A DNA stretch of 64,000 bases from Lophius americanus (GCA_037951165.1 JBBDHG010000014.1:6106001-6170000); one strand, 5' to 3'; positions 46,401-59,439 are shown, counted from the stretch's first letter. The notes: generated by a model from the letters alone, not told the origin. Numbers and translations: made by a program.

Positions 46401-49400
46401 ACCGATGTGTGGAGAGTCTCAATGCTGACAGGCATTCAGGCGCAGCGTCATGAAAGTTTCCTGCAAAAGTTGAACATTTTAAATGGAGCTTATAAGTCAA
46501 GTAACAAGACTTTACGTTAATGCCAACATGTCGTTTGCTTCACCTGCCTGGAATTCACGACTACTGGTTTGCATCGACTATTTATGTAATCTCTCCCCAA
46601 GAAAAACTTGTATCACGTTCTGTGTGAAACCAGCAAATATCTTCTACTTGTCTTTATCCAAAAGTGTATGGGATCACAAACAGTTGAGAGTGATGATTAA
46701 TGGAATATAGAAATAATTTAATAAATAATAATAATTTAATAAATATATAGAGGAAGCTATATCAGCTTTATAGCTGATATAAGCTATATCACTGACTCCA
46801 TCAGTGATATCACTGGAGGCATTTTTGCAGTGTAAGTTCCGACAAGAGACGTTCCCTGAAGAGCCGAAGCCAAGATGACATCACTATGATGGGACCTCAC
46901 AAACTGTGTCAAACTTTACAAACCAAAACCGGAATAAACATGTGCCCATGACAACCTTACCGTGTCAGAGTTGTTCTTCAGTCTCACAAATTTTCCGTCC
47001 ACATCGACCTCTGCCACGCTAACAGCACCGTGCTCCACTGAATGACTGGACATCTTATAGGCAGGGGAGCTTCCCGATCCTCCCTCGTGCTTGCGTTTCT
47101 TCCCTCTGAGATGGCGGCCACTGTGTTCATGTGTTCGAGGTATGGGCCCAGACTGTGAAGGGCTCGGGGACAGGTGCAGCCTGGGAGGAAATTTAATGAG
47201 AAGTAAGAGCCACCAGAGAATCAGATACCTTGCCATGTTTGTTTCAGGAAAGCAAACATTAGACCAGGGGTACCTCTGCTCCTCCACCTCCAGCATCTTC
47301 CTGTAGGCATTGATCTCCATGTCCAGAGCCAGCTTGACATCCAGCAGGTTCTCATAGTCCTCCAGCTGGCTGTGCATCTGACTCCTCATGCTCTGCAGCT
47401 CCTGCTCCCTCTGGCACAGTTTCTGCTGCCAAACCTCACGCTCTCTGTCTAAAGTCCTCTCCAGATCCTGGAAGCGGCCCTCCAGCACCATTTTCTGGCA
47501 AACAGGAAGAGGAGTTAAGAAAACATCAATACCTTTACACTATGTGCAGAAATATAAAACACATTCTGAAAGCTGGAAATCAGAAAAATTCTTCAAACAG
47601 ACAGCATGACACAGGTGACCACAGCGGTCAGTTTTTAGATCAAGACAAATGGAAAAAATTGCCTCTTTACCATTAAATATTTGGGAAGGGATACCAAGTT
47701 AGCTTCACCTCCCATTTTCAACATCGCCACAACATCGATACCTGCAGGTGGTTGGTCCGCGTGGCGGCAGCTAGATATTTTTTCAGATGTAGCCTCGCAA
47801 GCTTCTCCCCTGGGTTTTGTTCCAGAAGGAGGGCCAAATCTCACAACCTCAACCAAAGTCTCTGCATTTCTGCTGTTTGCGTCATAAACTATAATTCATA
47901 CACGCATACAAGTCACCTAAGCTGTCCAATCACATTGTTACTTCATCCATAACTTTGTGACCACTCAAAGCGCGTTATATTGTGAGCCATCATTCACACA
48001 AACATTCATACAGTGAGGAAAGAGACTGCCATGCAAGGACATGTGGTCTGCAGCCGACGGGGATTGAACCACCGACCTTCAGATAAGTAGGCAAACGATC
48101 TTCCAACTGAGCCACTGTCGCCCCGAATGTGAATTGTGTATTGTGCATTGTGTTGAAGAATTTGTAAGCGACATTAGGACAGATCAATAAAGATGAACCA
48201 TCTATCCATACATTAATACAACTCATTTACAAAAAATCCACAAATAATTTCACATCTGCGATTTTGTCTATAACACTGCAATTTATCTGCAAACCTGACA
48301 AATAATCGTAGTTGAATGCAAGTTTCACAAATATAAGTGGTCCATATGAAAAGTCCACAACTTCCTGAAAGGACTGTATGTCGAAATCAACCATGTCTTT
48401 CTCGATCGGTTTATCAAGCAGCGGGAACTACAGCAATCCATCACTAAATTTAAATGAAGACATAACAGGAGACTCAGAGATCACCAATAGCAACATAGCT
48501 GCTTTCAGATATATTTGTTGCGCCATCCTCACTTTAACAGAGCGAAACCTACTTCTTTCTGGTACTGCTGCAGCTGGGAGCAGAGGGTTTCCGCTCTGAG
48601 CTTGGTGGCTTCCAGTTCGTCTTTGGTGGAAGATGCCACATCACTCTTCTCAACCACAGTTCTCTGGGCGTTCTGTAGCTGTAATCCCAGACAGAATTAA
48701 AAACTATTTGTAAATTAATTGTAAGTGAAAAACTGCAATAAATGTTGACACTCATACGCATCATCTGAATGGGTCACACCTTTGAACTGAACGTACGCTC
48801 CATGTCTTCTCTGTACTGCTGCAGCTGACACTCCTGGTCCTGTCGGAGTTGCTGCATTGACTCTGCCAGTTTACTCTCAAACTCCTGCCGCCGTCCTGAG
48901 TCCACCTCCACCAAACGGCTCTCATGGCGATTTCGGATCTCAAAGATCTCCTAAAACCCACATGTAAAAAGCTGCATGTAAAACAGGAGGTATATGGATT
49001 ACAATCAGAAAAAAAAGAATTGGTTGGATTTAAGAGATGTTAAGGTTTCTTTTCCACAATGGGTGGTTTACTTACCTGTTCACTGATGCTTCTCTGGAGC
49101 TGGAGCTGTTCTTTAAGTGTTTGAACCTGGTTCTCCATTTCTACCCTCCTTAAGATCTCAGAGGTCAGCTGGTTCTTGGTGTCTGCCTGGACTGCTTCTA
49201 ACTGGTGACCACAAACACAAACGGTTACATCCTCGAACAGTAGCCGGTATCTCTTCCTCACTGCTTAGCTTCCTCTTGCAATGGCTGACCATCCCAACCT
49301 TTGTGCTCTCGGTATTTCTGGGTCATATGTAGATAGTTCTGACGTACAATAACAGAAAGTACAATGATGCTCAATTACCTGTAGTTACAAAGTATTGCAT

Positions 49401-50203
49401 ATGTTATATGCAATACTTGATACAAAAGCATACAGGACATACGTTTTCCAGTTGGCCCTGGAAGTCAGCGAGGTCATCAGCGAGTCGCCTGTTGTCAGAC
49501 AGCAGCTTGGTAAACTCAGCATCCTTGGAGCGCAGAGTCTCTTCAACCATTTTCCATTGTGCCAATGCATTGGCCAGATCGTTCTCCTTCTTTTGGTTCC
49601 TGTGGTGAGAGAACCGAACCACATCATGCAAAAAAGTTCATGATAACTTCTTTCATATATCTGTATTTGAATCAAAACTTGATCAACAACATTTGCTGAA
49701 TGTAATCACCTTCAGCTGAACATAATCTGAATTCTCCCTGAACAGATCGATCTCTATTTTGCAAAGGTATCTTGGTCCCTGGTCAAAGGTCAAACCTGCA
49801 GCCAGAAATCGGTTAATATTTAAAACCCTTTCGAAAAACAAATTACAAATGTCAGTAAAACGAGTTGGATCTGCCAGTTGGAAAGCAGATCTCACCAGTT
49901 TGCCTGTCAATGGCCTGTGTGATGGTCATTTTTCACGCACTGTTGCATTTCTTGTGCGAAATAATTAGTATGATCCTCCATTTGTCAAAGTACAAACCAG
50001 TTATCCTGCAACAACTCATTTATCTTCTGCCTTGTTGGTTTTAAGAATCAAAATGTTTCTTTATTTCCTCTCCACTTAAGCCTAAACACATGAAAAGTCT
50101 TCTCTAGAAAAAAAACAACTATTAATCCCCAAGGGGAAAGTTTGGTGTTAACAGAAGAACATTTGTAGAGTCACAGTGGCAATAGCAGAAAACAAAAATG
50201 AGA

Positions 50204-50235
<32 letters not shown>

Positions 50236-53200
50236 AACAAATAGACATACATTTAAGTAAAGATAAATAGGATACAAATATGGGGAAAGAGTCCAATATT
50301 GAAGGACACAAATAAATATTCAAATTGTTCAGTGGAGGAGATTTAGTAATGTAAGTGGGAGGTACATGAATGAAGGGTTGCAGAGTTCCGGGTTGCAGAC
50401 AAAAGTTTCACAGTGAGCTGCGGGACATGGGACCTACGGTAGCGCTCCAGCCTACACTGTGGGTCTAGCAGTCTGCTGCTGAAGAAGTGCTCAGACCTCC
50501 CACAGTCTCATGTAGGCGGTTCAGAGGTGTTTGAGGATGAATGTCAGCTTGGATTACCTTTCATCCACCTCCTCCAGACAGTCCAGGGGACCGTACATGA
50601 CAGAGCTGGCCCTCCTGACCAGCCTGTTAAGTCTCTTACTGTGCCTCTGTGCTTCCTCCACCCCAGCATAGACCATCACTGATGCTGCCACAGTGTCCTA
50701 GAAGGTATTTAACGGAGTTCTGCACACTCTGACGGTGGCTCATTTGGTGGAACGGTTTTCCACTTATCTGAAAGTTGGTGGATCGATCCTCGGCCACTCG
50801 GTACACATGTCGAAGTTTCGTTTAGCAAGATACTGAACCCCAAGTTCCTCCAGATGCCTGTTCAGTTGGTGTGTGAATGATGGTGTGAATGGTTACTGCT
50901 CATGATGAACATGTGGTGCCTTGCATCGCAGCCTCTGTCATCACTGTATGAATGTTTGTGTGAAAGGGTGAATGATTGATCACAACGTAAAAGCGCTTTG
51001 AGTGGTCAAGCAGACTAGAAAGCGCTAGGGACCCCAGTCTCCTCAGCATGTGGAGATGACCTTGGCCCTCTTTATTCAGGACATCTGTTGTCCTACCAGC
51101 CCAAATTATTTTTGAGGTTACCATCCAGTTATCTGTAGGAGTCCACCTCTTCGATGTCCAGTAACATGGACAGCAGACAGTCAAACAAAAATTAACATCT
51201 GGAGGGGTACAAAGAAGGACCTTGTCCCTAGAAACAGATCATAATCCGTTTTTTGAAAGTATTTTGAATTTAAGGCAGGTGACTTTAGCAACGAACAAAT
51301 TATGCACAGTACAAGAGTACTTGTTCTAAGTTCTAAGTTGCAGTCTGGACGCTGAAGGGAGAGGATGCTGGCTTTGTCTGTTCGCCGCTTTTCGATCAGA
51401 GTTCTACAGCCTGCAACACTATAAACCGACAAGTATACCTTTATTGTTGCTCACCGGCAGCCTTTTTGGATTTATATACGCATTTGTATATGTTATTCTG
51501 TATTTGTATTTGTACGAGTTCTAAGGAGTCTGGTGACAGTCCGCCTACCTGTTGCTGCAAGTGTACCCTCACTCAGAGACTTTTGTATCTGTTTGTTTCA
51601 TCGTTTATGTTTGTTTCTGTTTGTTCATCGTTGATGTCAGTTTGTTTATCCGTCTTGTTCATCACTGCCCCCATGACACTTTTACCTAAAGCCGCTGTTG
51701 ATCACTTTCTGTGTTTGATAGCTTTTTTTCTCGTCATCATTTCCGTGAAAATAACGGTTAATAACGTCCTCTGTGCGTCTCGTCCATGGTTAACAGCTAA
51801 TAACGGGCTAGTCTCCACGACTGGCATGATGATGAATTATTCCGTCACCCAACTGATGAAATTCAACAACTACAACACTCCATTGTGCATATCGGTTATT
51901 AAACAACTTGGACTCCTTCGCCGGCTCCGTTACGTTCACAGAAGTTGCCGTTCTAAGTTTGTTTACTCCCGCTCCGATAACTCCATTCCGTCCTTTTGGT
52001 CTGACGTGCGCACCGTCGCGTCTCAGACGCGTCATCAGAACGTTGTAGCTCTTCCCACTTGTGGCGCTGGAGTTCCTCCATAAAGTTACTCACTGTGCAG
52101 GTTAGAAAACGTGGAGTGGATTTCAGTCTTCTTCGGCCAATACAGAGACTCCCTGCTCCATCTAGTATTAAAATCAAACTCTTTAATACACAATCTCTCA
52201 CAAACAAATCATGCCTCATACATGACCACATCCTGGAGAAGTGTCTGGACGTGATGTGCCTTACAGAAACCTGCCAACAACCAGATGATTTTTCTGTCCT
52301 GAATGAGACCTGTCCCGCCGGTTACTGTTACCTCCAGAAAGCCTGCAGCACTGGTCGTGGTGGTGGTCTGTCTGTCATGTACCGCAGTGATTTGGACTTG
52401 TCTCCACTGCCCTTGCCTGAGATCTCTTCTTTTGAATGCCTGGCATTTAAATGAGAACCCACTTTCTCCATGACCATACTTCTAATCTACCGACCACCCA
52501 AACCAAACCCAGCCTTCATCTCTGGGATGTACAACCTTTTGCACAACCTCTGCCAATATTATAGTACTTGGAGATATGAACATTCATGTCAACTGCCCTT
52601 CCTGTTGTTTTGCATCCGAATTTCCCACCCACATAAAGGGTCACACTCTGGATCTTGTCATCACTGTCTTTGCTCCTCTCAGCAATCTTCTTGTGAACGA
52701 TGTGTGTCTGACCACAAGGCAGTCTTCCTTGGAATTTTAACTTGTGTCCCCCCTCACCAAGCCCAAAAGTCAAATCTACTTCAGGAATTTGAAAAACATC
52801 AACCCAGAAACCATGACTGTCTACCTCCAGCATCTTCTTTCTGAAAACTTTGTATTAGCTAATGACTCAGTGGATTCCTACAATAACTCCCTGAGTAGCA
52901 TCCTGGATCGTCACGCCACTATAAAAACTAGAACAGTCACCTTCTCCCGCTCAGCCCCCTGGTTCACTAGCGAGCTACGGTAGCATGCTCTCGATCCACA
53001 ACTTTTTGCTAATTACAGGCCCATTTCCAAACTCCCATTACTCTCCAAAGTTCTGGAAAAAGTAGTTACTGCCCACCTCCAGGACCACTTCAAATACAAC
53101 AACCTCTTTGAAACCGTTCAGTCTGGTTTCCGCTCGACCCACTGCATAGAAACAGCTCTTCTTAGAGTCACAAATGACTTAGGGATGGCAGCAGATGCTG

Positions 53201-56200
53201 GTTCACCTTCCCTCTTGATTCTCCTCTATTTGTCTGCTGCCTTCGACACTATTGACCATGGAATACTCCTACACCGCCTCCACCACACCACTGAACTCAC
53301 TGCCACCGCCCTAAGCTGGTTTCAATCCTACTTCACCAACAGAACAGAATACATTTCCATTGGAAGTTCAAGGTCCCGGACACACACCATCACTTTTCGG
53401 ATCCCCCAGGGATCAGTCCTTGGCCCCATTCTCTTCATACTGTACATGCTCCCCCTTTGCCATGTAATCAGTCGATATGGACTCTCGTGCCAAAAAACTA
53501 ACATGTTTCTCCGCAGCCTCTCCATCTTCATCATCATCTCCCCTGTCAACTCTCCGCGCTTGTCTGGAGGAGATAAAACTGTGGATGAAAAACTCCTTTC
53601 TCCAGTTAAATAACTCCAAAACCGAAGCAATTTCAATTGTTACCCCACATCAGACTCAGTTTTCTTCCATAACCAGTATTACCTTCTCTGGTCACGACAT
53701 TCCCCTCGCTTCATCAGTCACCAACCTTGGTGTAAGATTCGACCCACAACTCACTTTTGAATCCCACATCAAACACATCTGCAAGATCTCTTTTCATCAT
53801 CTCATAAATATTTCCAAACTCCGTTCTTCACTCACCTTCAGTGATGCTAAAAAGCTGGTCCACGCGTTTTTCTCCTCCAGACTGGATTACTGTAACGCAC
53901 TTCACATCGGGATCCCTGATAAAAGTATTCAACGACTACAGTATGTTCAAAACAGTGCTGCAAGGATCCTGATGAGAGTTTGTAAACACAAACACATCAA
54001 CCCCGTTCTTCACCCCGTTCATCACCCCCGTTCTCATTCACCAGTGCATCCATGGCAATGCAACCCCCTACCTAAAAGAACTACTCACCCCACTGTCCTC
54101 AACACGATCCCTCTGTTCTACCCACTCATACCGCCTCCTCCTTCCCCCGGACTAAGCTCAGCACCATAGGTGATCGGGCCTTCTGTTCTGCTGCCCCTCG
54201 TCTGTCGAATGCCCTCCCTGACCATCTGAGGGCTCCACAGACGACTGAAACATTTAAAAAAGAACTTAAAAAAAAAAGAACCTTTAACTTTTAATTATTA
54301 TTGCTGCTTTTTAGTCATGTTTTTATAGAATTATTATTTTATTTTTTATTGATGCTTTTATCTGCTTTTACCTTGTGGCACTTTGAGATTTGATCCAAAT
54401 GTAAAGTGCGTTATGAAATAAATGTATTATTATTATTATTATTACTTCAAAACAAACGTCTACACGATGAATGAATGAAGTACAAGGAATACTCTACATA
54501 TGGAAACGTCTCGGACAGGAATTAATTAATCCCTGACAAGTGTCTAAGTGATTAGAAATGTCTAAGAGAAATTTAAAATGCATTTGGAGAATAAATACGA
54601 AAATACCAAACTCTGAAATGCCCTCTGAGCAGATGATACAAATATACCATTTTTTTAGAACTTAAACTTGATGTAGCATGATATTATAGGCTGGAAATTT
54701 TTTTTAAGCTTAGAATTGGGATCCTGATTCTTATGAATTAAAATGATGCGGAACTATTGCGCATCAGAACTAAGATCGCGTATACATCTGAATTGAGATC
54801 ACAATCTTTTTATGATTAATCACCCTACCCTCATAGATATATTTAAAACAAAGCAAAAAATGCATGTCATTTTTTATATATTTTGTATTATCGATGGCTC
54901 TTAATTTTAATACTTTGTTGATTAAATTTAGTATCAATTTTTGTTTTTTTATTTATATTTTTCTGAAAATCAGACGCACACTGAAATGGATGCTAAAGGA
55001 GAGCCCAATTTATTTTTAAACAATGACTTGTAGCCTAATAGCAGGATTGTTGTGCAATATGGATGCAAAAGTAGTGTTCTTTGAATGTGAAAGCGTAATG
55101 TTTGCAAATAAAATGTTTTGGGTACCAAAATCTATTCATTATCCTGATGATAATTGTGGTCACGATTATTTATGAAAATAATCATTCTTTTACCATAAGA
55201 AGAGACCTACACTGCAGCACTTCCATCTCAGGCCTCAGTGTGAGGTTTAGTCACAAAGTGCATTATAAATTAAATGTATTATTATTTATTATTACATCAG
55301 ACTTTTACCTATTGTTCAAGGTTCAGTGCTTTGTTTCATGAAAACAGGTGATTTGCTGCGAACCAACTCTAGAGACAGTGCGTGTCATTACATCACTACC
55401 GTAAACACAAGGCAAAGTTAATTCAAGTATAACATGTTGAAAACTATAATGTGTAATTATTTTCCAGTAAAACCAGTAGTGGTACAACGGACCGTGGATG
55501 ATCCGTGTTCGGATCGTCTTCCACAGATCAGACTGCACATGATCCAAGGATCACTTACAATTGATAACTTCTTATCGGCTGTTCCCTTTTGGGGTCCCCG
55601 CAGCAGCTCATACATTTTCATCTTTCCCTGTACTCTGCATCCTCCTCCGCCAGACCAACCAACTGAACGTCCTCTAGTACCACAGCCAGAAACCTCCTTT
55701 TTTTGGTCCTCGTTTTTTCTCTTAAGAGGGACCCAAAAAATATCTGAACAATGATCCTAGTTTAAAAATCCTGATCCTATCCAAACTATGTGTTTTGTAA
55801 CGGTAGCACCTCGAAAACAGTTCTCTAATGGAGAGGGGGGTACTCATAAGTGCCTGAACCCTCTGGAGGTCTGTCCCAAGAGTCGCTTAATTAAACGTAT
55901 TCCTGCTGCTCTTTAAACGGCTCTATCTCCTTCTTACCGGGCTTGAAGCGTCCGGTGCTCGTCGCAGAGTCGGCCGTATTCGATCTGGACGCGGGCCCTC
56001 TCTCCGGCCAGATCGTCCAGAGACCTCCGAACATCAGCAAGCTCCTGCTCGTACAGCCGCCTCACGTTGCCCATCTCCCGGCTCTTCGATTCGTCCTTGT
56101 CCTCGAGCTGGCTAACTAAGGATGTCCGCTCGCTCTCCAGCTCCTGGACCCGCTGGATGTAGTTGGCCAGTCGGTCGTTGAGGTGTCGGAGGTCGTCCTT

Positions 56201-56323
56201 CTCCTGGATACGGGTTCTGCAGGTGGGGCTGGTGCTGGATGCGGGTGTAGCGGCGGTGCTGCGACGGGTCGAGCGGCTGGAGCGGACACCGGGGTCCATT
56301 GGGGTTGAAGTGACGGAGGCCAT
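41857..56323 (-). CDS. lmnl3: Nuclear lamin, LIII/L3-like B-type, 11 exons
   Basis: Intermediate-filament protein of the nuclear lamina. Exons (minus strand): 56323-55938, 49599-49443, 49201-49076, 48950-48780, 48678-48553, 47494-47274, 47180-46961, 45149-45042, 44967-44851, 44337-44233, 41892-41857. They sum to 1773 nt, giving 590 residues, all in phase. Exons 2-6 are 157, 126, 171, 126 and 221 nt, the conserved lamin pattern. The start ATG at 56323 has good context (GCTGTCATGG). The head has SP/TP sites (TSPTCR). The rod runs from IQEKDDLRHLNDRLANYI through LEVEEQR and includes VEVDSGRR and DVKLALDMEINAYRKML. The NLS is RGKKRKHE; the Ig fold spans VDVDGKFVRLKN to VAERR. The last 12-codon exon ends GGCIVM, a CaaX prenylation box. 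Wording is closest to lamin LIII as I recall it, hence the symbol; another B-type lamin is possible. Intron 9 has a GC donor. Confidence 0.92.
42500..42850 (-). mobile_element. Tc1/mariner remnant
   Basis: Within lamin intron 10. It contains 'catcagaccaggccaccttc', 'ttccattgccccatagtctg' and 'cagcagggggtcagcttggg', the same element type as 22255-22725 but covering a more 3' part of the transposase. Ends uncertain. Confidence 0.65.
43440..43475. repeat. AT dinucleotide microsatellite
   Basis: About 17 uninterrupted 'ta' units in lamin intron 10. Confidence 0.95.
45294..45510 (+). repeat. SINE fragment, 28455 family
   Basis: Has 'atcagaaagttggcgtttcg' with the B-box-like GTTTCGATCCC, then 'tacataccgaagtgtccttg', 'agcaggatactgac' and a degenerate tail. 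Lies in lamin intron 7, just upstream of exon 8. Confidence 0.6.
46060..46080. repeat. TC dinucleotide microsatellite
   Basis: About ten consecutive 'ct' units in lamin intron 7. Confidence 0.9.
46165..46231. other. Two adjacent perfect hairpins
   Basis: A 10-bp stem (gagcaagtct / agacttgctc, 4-base loop) at 46165-46188 is followed by a 14-bp perfect stem (aaggagcatttcta / tagaaatgctcctt, 10-base loop) at 46194-46231. They lie in lamin intron 7. Function unknown. Confidence 0.8.
46759..46810. other. Two adjacent perfect hairpins
   Basis: Stems atatcagct / agctgatat (46759-46780) and atatcactga / tcagtgatat (46786-46810), with loops of 4 and 5 bases. They also lie in lamin intron 7, 150 bp upstream of its donor side (exon 7 ends at 46961 on the minus strand). 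Function unknown. Confidence 0.8.
47955..48125 (-). repeat. SINE, head and middle, 28455 family
   Basis: The minus-strand head is 'tggctcagttggaagatcgt' with GGTTCAATCCC. The plus strand shows 'gaccactcaaagcgcgttat' and 'tcacacaaacattcatacag' from the body. It lies in lamin intron 6... upstream of exon 6 and downstream of exon 5. Confidence 0.65.
50110..51180 (-). mobile_element. Rex1/CR1-like LINE remnant, interrupted by a SINE
   Basis: The 3' tail lies at the low end ('ttaatccccaaggggaaagt'). Further up, 'aggggaccgtacatgacaga', 'cccagtctcctcagcatgtg' and 'gtaggagtccacctcttcga' (plus strand) follow the antisense of the LINE C-terminal region, as in the Rex1 copy at 19640-19760. No open frame remains. 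A SINE splits it at 50735-51027 and an AT microsatellite lies at 50208-50234. It sits in lamin intron 1. Confidence 0.6.
50735..51027 (+). repeat. tRNA-headed SINE inserted in a LINE remnant
   Basis: Head 'cggtggctcatttggtgga' and GGATCGATCC; body 'acacatgtcgaagtttcgtt' and 'gcaagatactgaaccccaag'; tail 'agcgctttgagtggtcaagc'. LINE sequence resumes on both sides, so this insertion is younger than the LINE. Confidence 0.75.
51770..54445 (+). mobile_element. L2-like LINE, almost full length but disabled
   Basis: The 5' part matches the copy at 20770-21432. The endonuclease region includes LDVMCLTETCQQP and LIYRPPKPNP. The reverse transcriptase has NYRPISKLPLLSKVLEKV (about 53010), QSGFRSTHCIETALLRV, AFDTIDHGILLHRL and IPQGSVLGPILFILYMLP. 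The YADD catalytic box that should follow is deleted near 53490. The frame then continues with EIKLWMKNSFLQLN, VTNLGVRFDPQLTFESHI and SRLDYCNALHIG. The 3' end is 'gatttgatccaaatgtaaag' and a TTA tract (54427-54444). Frames shift in the endonuclease region. It lies inside lamin intron 1, opposite in orientation to the gene. Confidence 0.85.
54446..55937. other. Lamin intron 1, AT-rich remainder
   Basis: No repeat family or coding segment recognised between the LINE end and lamin exon 1. A frame at 55434-55754 has no recognisable content. Confidence 0.5.
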
Positions 56324-58490
56324 GACAGCGGGGTGTTCTGGGTCCAGGAGCAAACTGTACGATCCGGTTAATTACAGCTGACCAGGGAAATTTACGACGC
56401 ACAACTGAACTCACGGCCGGCTGTGACGCAGCGGTAGCGCGAGTGTAACATTCAAGGACCATAAGAAAAGACAGAACTCCGAGCTGTGCCTGTTAACTGG
56501 TTGATACAAATATTCCCACATCTGAATTTAATCCGAGGTGATTGAAGCTGGTTGACGTCATCTCAATTTCCGGGTAAGATTTCTAAACAAGACATTTGTA
56601 TTTATGCTATATAGAAACTTAAAAGTTTCAAATTAAAATTGTTTTGATTTAAACTAAGACTTTAATAAAGTGACAAACATTTTACAAAAGGAAGTAGAAG
56701 TAGTCATGGCAATACATTTCACACGACATTTCCCAAGAGTATCCAAAAAAGAATTAAATTGAATTAAATTAAACAAAGACACAGTAAAAAATAAGTGTGT
56801 CAAAGGTCAGTTTTTATAAACAGAAAAAGATTTCTTAGTTGTAAGTAATTTCATTGCTCATTTTTTTTGTTTGTTTAGACTTTAGCTTATTTGTGAAAAC
56901 TTCAATCAGTGGTCCGGTCCTCCTGAAACTGCATCTGTGTCTAAATTGTTTTGATATATTATGTCTCCTGGTGGGGACATACTAGTAACTTGTGTCTTCC
57001 TGCAGGTGGCTGATTGGGTAACCTGGAACATGTTTGGCCCAGGAGTTTGCGTTTTACTTAAAGTGATGAAGAATAATCACTCACAGGCGACATCATCAAG
57101 GTTTGGCTCGGCTGATTTGCACCTTACAACATCCTGTCACACATTCTCCACTCATAAACACTTGACAGACTCTTCTGAATGCTTACCACCATATTTTAAA
57201 TATAAAAAAAAGAGTTGTTTTTTGTTTTGTTTTGTTTTTCACGTTGTGTGTCTTCCTTTTTTGTTGTGGCCATCTGAGACAGGTCATAGCAGCTAAAATA
57301 ATCAAGCTTTTATACAACAATGTTGCTTTTGTATTTTGGTCCTGTCCCCTTAATTTTGTGTCAGTACAAAGACTACTATTCAGTAAACTCATTATAGTTA
57401 TTACTGTTTTCTTCCATCTAAGATAAGATAAAATAAGACAAACTTTATATTATATCTTTACATTTTTAACTTTATATTCTATTGTTTTTTCATGCATCTA
57501 GTCCCACAGCTTTCACAGCTTCCGTGAAAATTATACATCAGCATGTGCAGCTTAATCAGGAATAGAGGGCTATCAGTCTCACTAAACATTCGGCAAATGT
57601 TTTTTTGAAAAAATCTAAATATGTCTAAAAAACATCTCTTAAGAAACAATGAAAAAAAGCTTGGTGTCTGCGAAAATGTAATACTTTATAATTATATATA
57701 TATTAAAAAACAACTATTATGAATATTTCTACTACTACACATATTCATTCGGTGAAACAATCCAGGATCATATATATGCTTGAATTTCACCATCAGGCAC
57801 AAATTCAAACAAAGTTTCAGTTCCGCATCTTTTGAGTAATTATTCATTTTGCATCACTTTCTTTTTCATAATGCAAGCTAATTCCATATTTGATATCAAT
57901 ACATTCTGATTTGGTGATTGAGTCATTTTCAGATATGAAATTATTCAATAATTACTAGCAACATTTTTGTCATATTTCAGACAAAGAAACCAATTTTCTT
58001 ATATTTCCAAGAAAAACACAGTTGGTCTTTCAATATGGAACATTATGCACTAAAAATTCAGCATCATTTCTTATATCATTAATCAGTCAATCATCAAGTC
58101 CCCTCTTTTGCTTTCAGTTGAATAGGGGGAGTTAATATTTGATTCTGATCTCTTAAAGGATATCTCTTTATTGTGAGAAATGATGCCCCAATGACCGTGG
58201 ACAAGTTAGGTTGTTATAAAATAAATGTATAAATAGCCCAATATAAAGTAGTTACAGTAATATGACCATAGACAAAATAATAATTATTATTAATATTATT
58301 ATTTTATTATTATTATTATGTGTCGTTTTACATGTGTTGACAGCAGGGGGCGTCAGATTTCCATCCAATACTCATTCATCCATTCAACCTTTGTTTTAAC
58401 TCCGTTATACATTGGGATGTTCTGCACAAAATAGTCCTATACATGGAGTTCCCACCACATAACTTGCAGAGCGTAGAGGTTCTGCTACTA
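56324..58490. other. Upstream flank of the lamin gene
   Basis: The first about 150 bp above the start codon are GC-richer and should hold the 5' untranslated region and promoter; no TATA box is evident. Beyond it the DNA is AT-rich, with one isolated 23-bp minisatellite unit near 57752. No gene is seen. Confidence 0.45.
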
Positions 58491-58494
58491 ACAT

Positions 58495-58575
58495 GTTTCT
58501 GCCAGATATATCAGTACACCTTCAGAGGCTATGCCTTGACGGGTCAGATCTGTTTAAGAGGCAGAACGGCAAATA
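58495..58575 (+). mobile_element. Tc1/mariner fragment
   Basis: Encodes QIYQYTFRG and TGQICLRGR, matching the C-terminal QIPQHTFRGLxxSMPRRV segment of fish Tc1-like transposases. Only about 80 bp is recognisable. Confidence 0.5.
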
Positions 58576-59439
58576 CAAAAAACAAACACACACACAAAAA
58601 AACCACAATATTAAAAAGTTTGTTGTAATGTTTAAGCTGGAGCAAGGCTGTGGTACCTTCAGTTGATTTTGTGATTTTAGTTTTTGATTTCAAAGGTCAA
58701 AGTGAAACCAGTCCCTTCATTCACTGCCAGCTTCAATTCCTCACCTCACAATAATGTGTGTGATCCCCCCTACAGTACAGAGCTCTGTTTGGTCCAACTA
58801 TGGGACTCATCAGAGGGTGTATTGAGCTCAGATGAATGATGGATGCTGACAGAATCCAGTCTGCTTGAGGTGAAACTAGAAGCTGGAAGACCAACCTGAT
58901 TCACCAGAACTTTTACTTAATTTTCATGGAAAATAAAAAAAGTAGAAACAGTATCTCAGCTTCAACCCTAAGCTGTTTCTGCATTTTATCATACGCCCCT
59001 CTCTAAAAACATAACATTTTAATCAATATTTTTAATCACATTTTTCTTAATTTTTTTCAGAATGGAGATGGAGGGTTTAGCAGACGTTATCAGAGCAGAT
59101 GAAGTAAATTAGTTTGACAGACATGAGAACAACTGAGTAACAGACGTCAGAGATTCCTGCATATTCGAGTGTGTGAGCTTTTCCGATCCTTCTGGCCAAA
59201 ATTTAATAGAAACGGTGCTGCAGTGCCACCATAGAGACAATTGGCAATAAAAGCTGAGGAAGTTTGACATGTGGCTGGACCTCTGTGCAAATAACAAATA
59301 ATGAATAGAAAAATTTACGGGGCAAAAAAGAATGCCTATCAATTATGCTTTGAGATGACCTTTGACCCCAGAAATTAATTTAGTAGTAAGTAGTAGTAAT
59401 TGAGTATTTTGCTCTGAAGTTGATGTTTGAAGCAGGAAA

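Noticed and set aside
49711..49797. Exon-like segment in lamin intron 1 (acceptor CTGCAG, donor AAGGTGATT; encodes YLCKIEIDLFRENSDY)
   Set aside because: Its 86-nt length would break the frame between lamin exons 1 and 2, and it matches no lamin sequence; it may be a fragment of another gene, but I cannot name it.
51466..52083. A 205-codon plus-strand frame as a host gene
   Set aside because: Its second half is the 5' region of an L2-like LINE also present at 20770-21432; the first half has low-complexity hydrophobic content without motifs.
56324..56353. An earlier start for the lamin, ten codons upstream
   Set aside because: The codon at 56353 is TTG, not ATG. The ATG at 56323 has good context and begins a lamin-like head.
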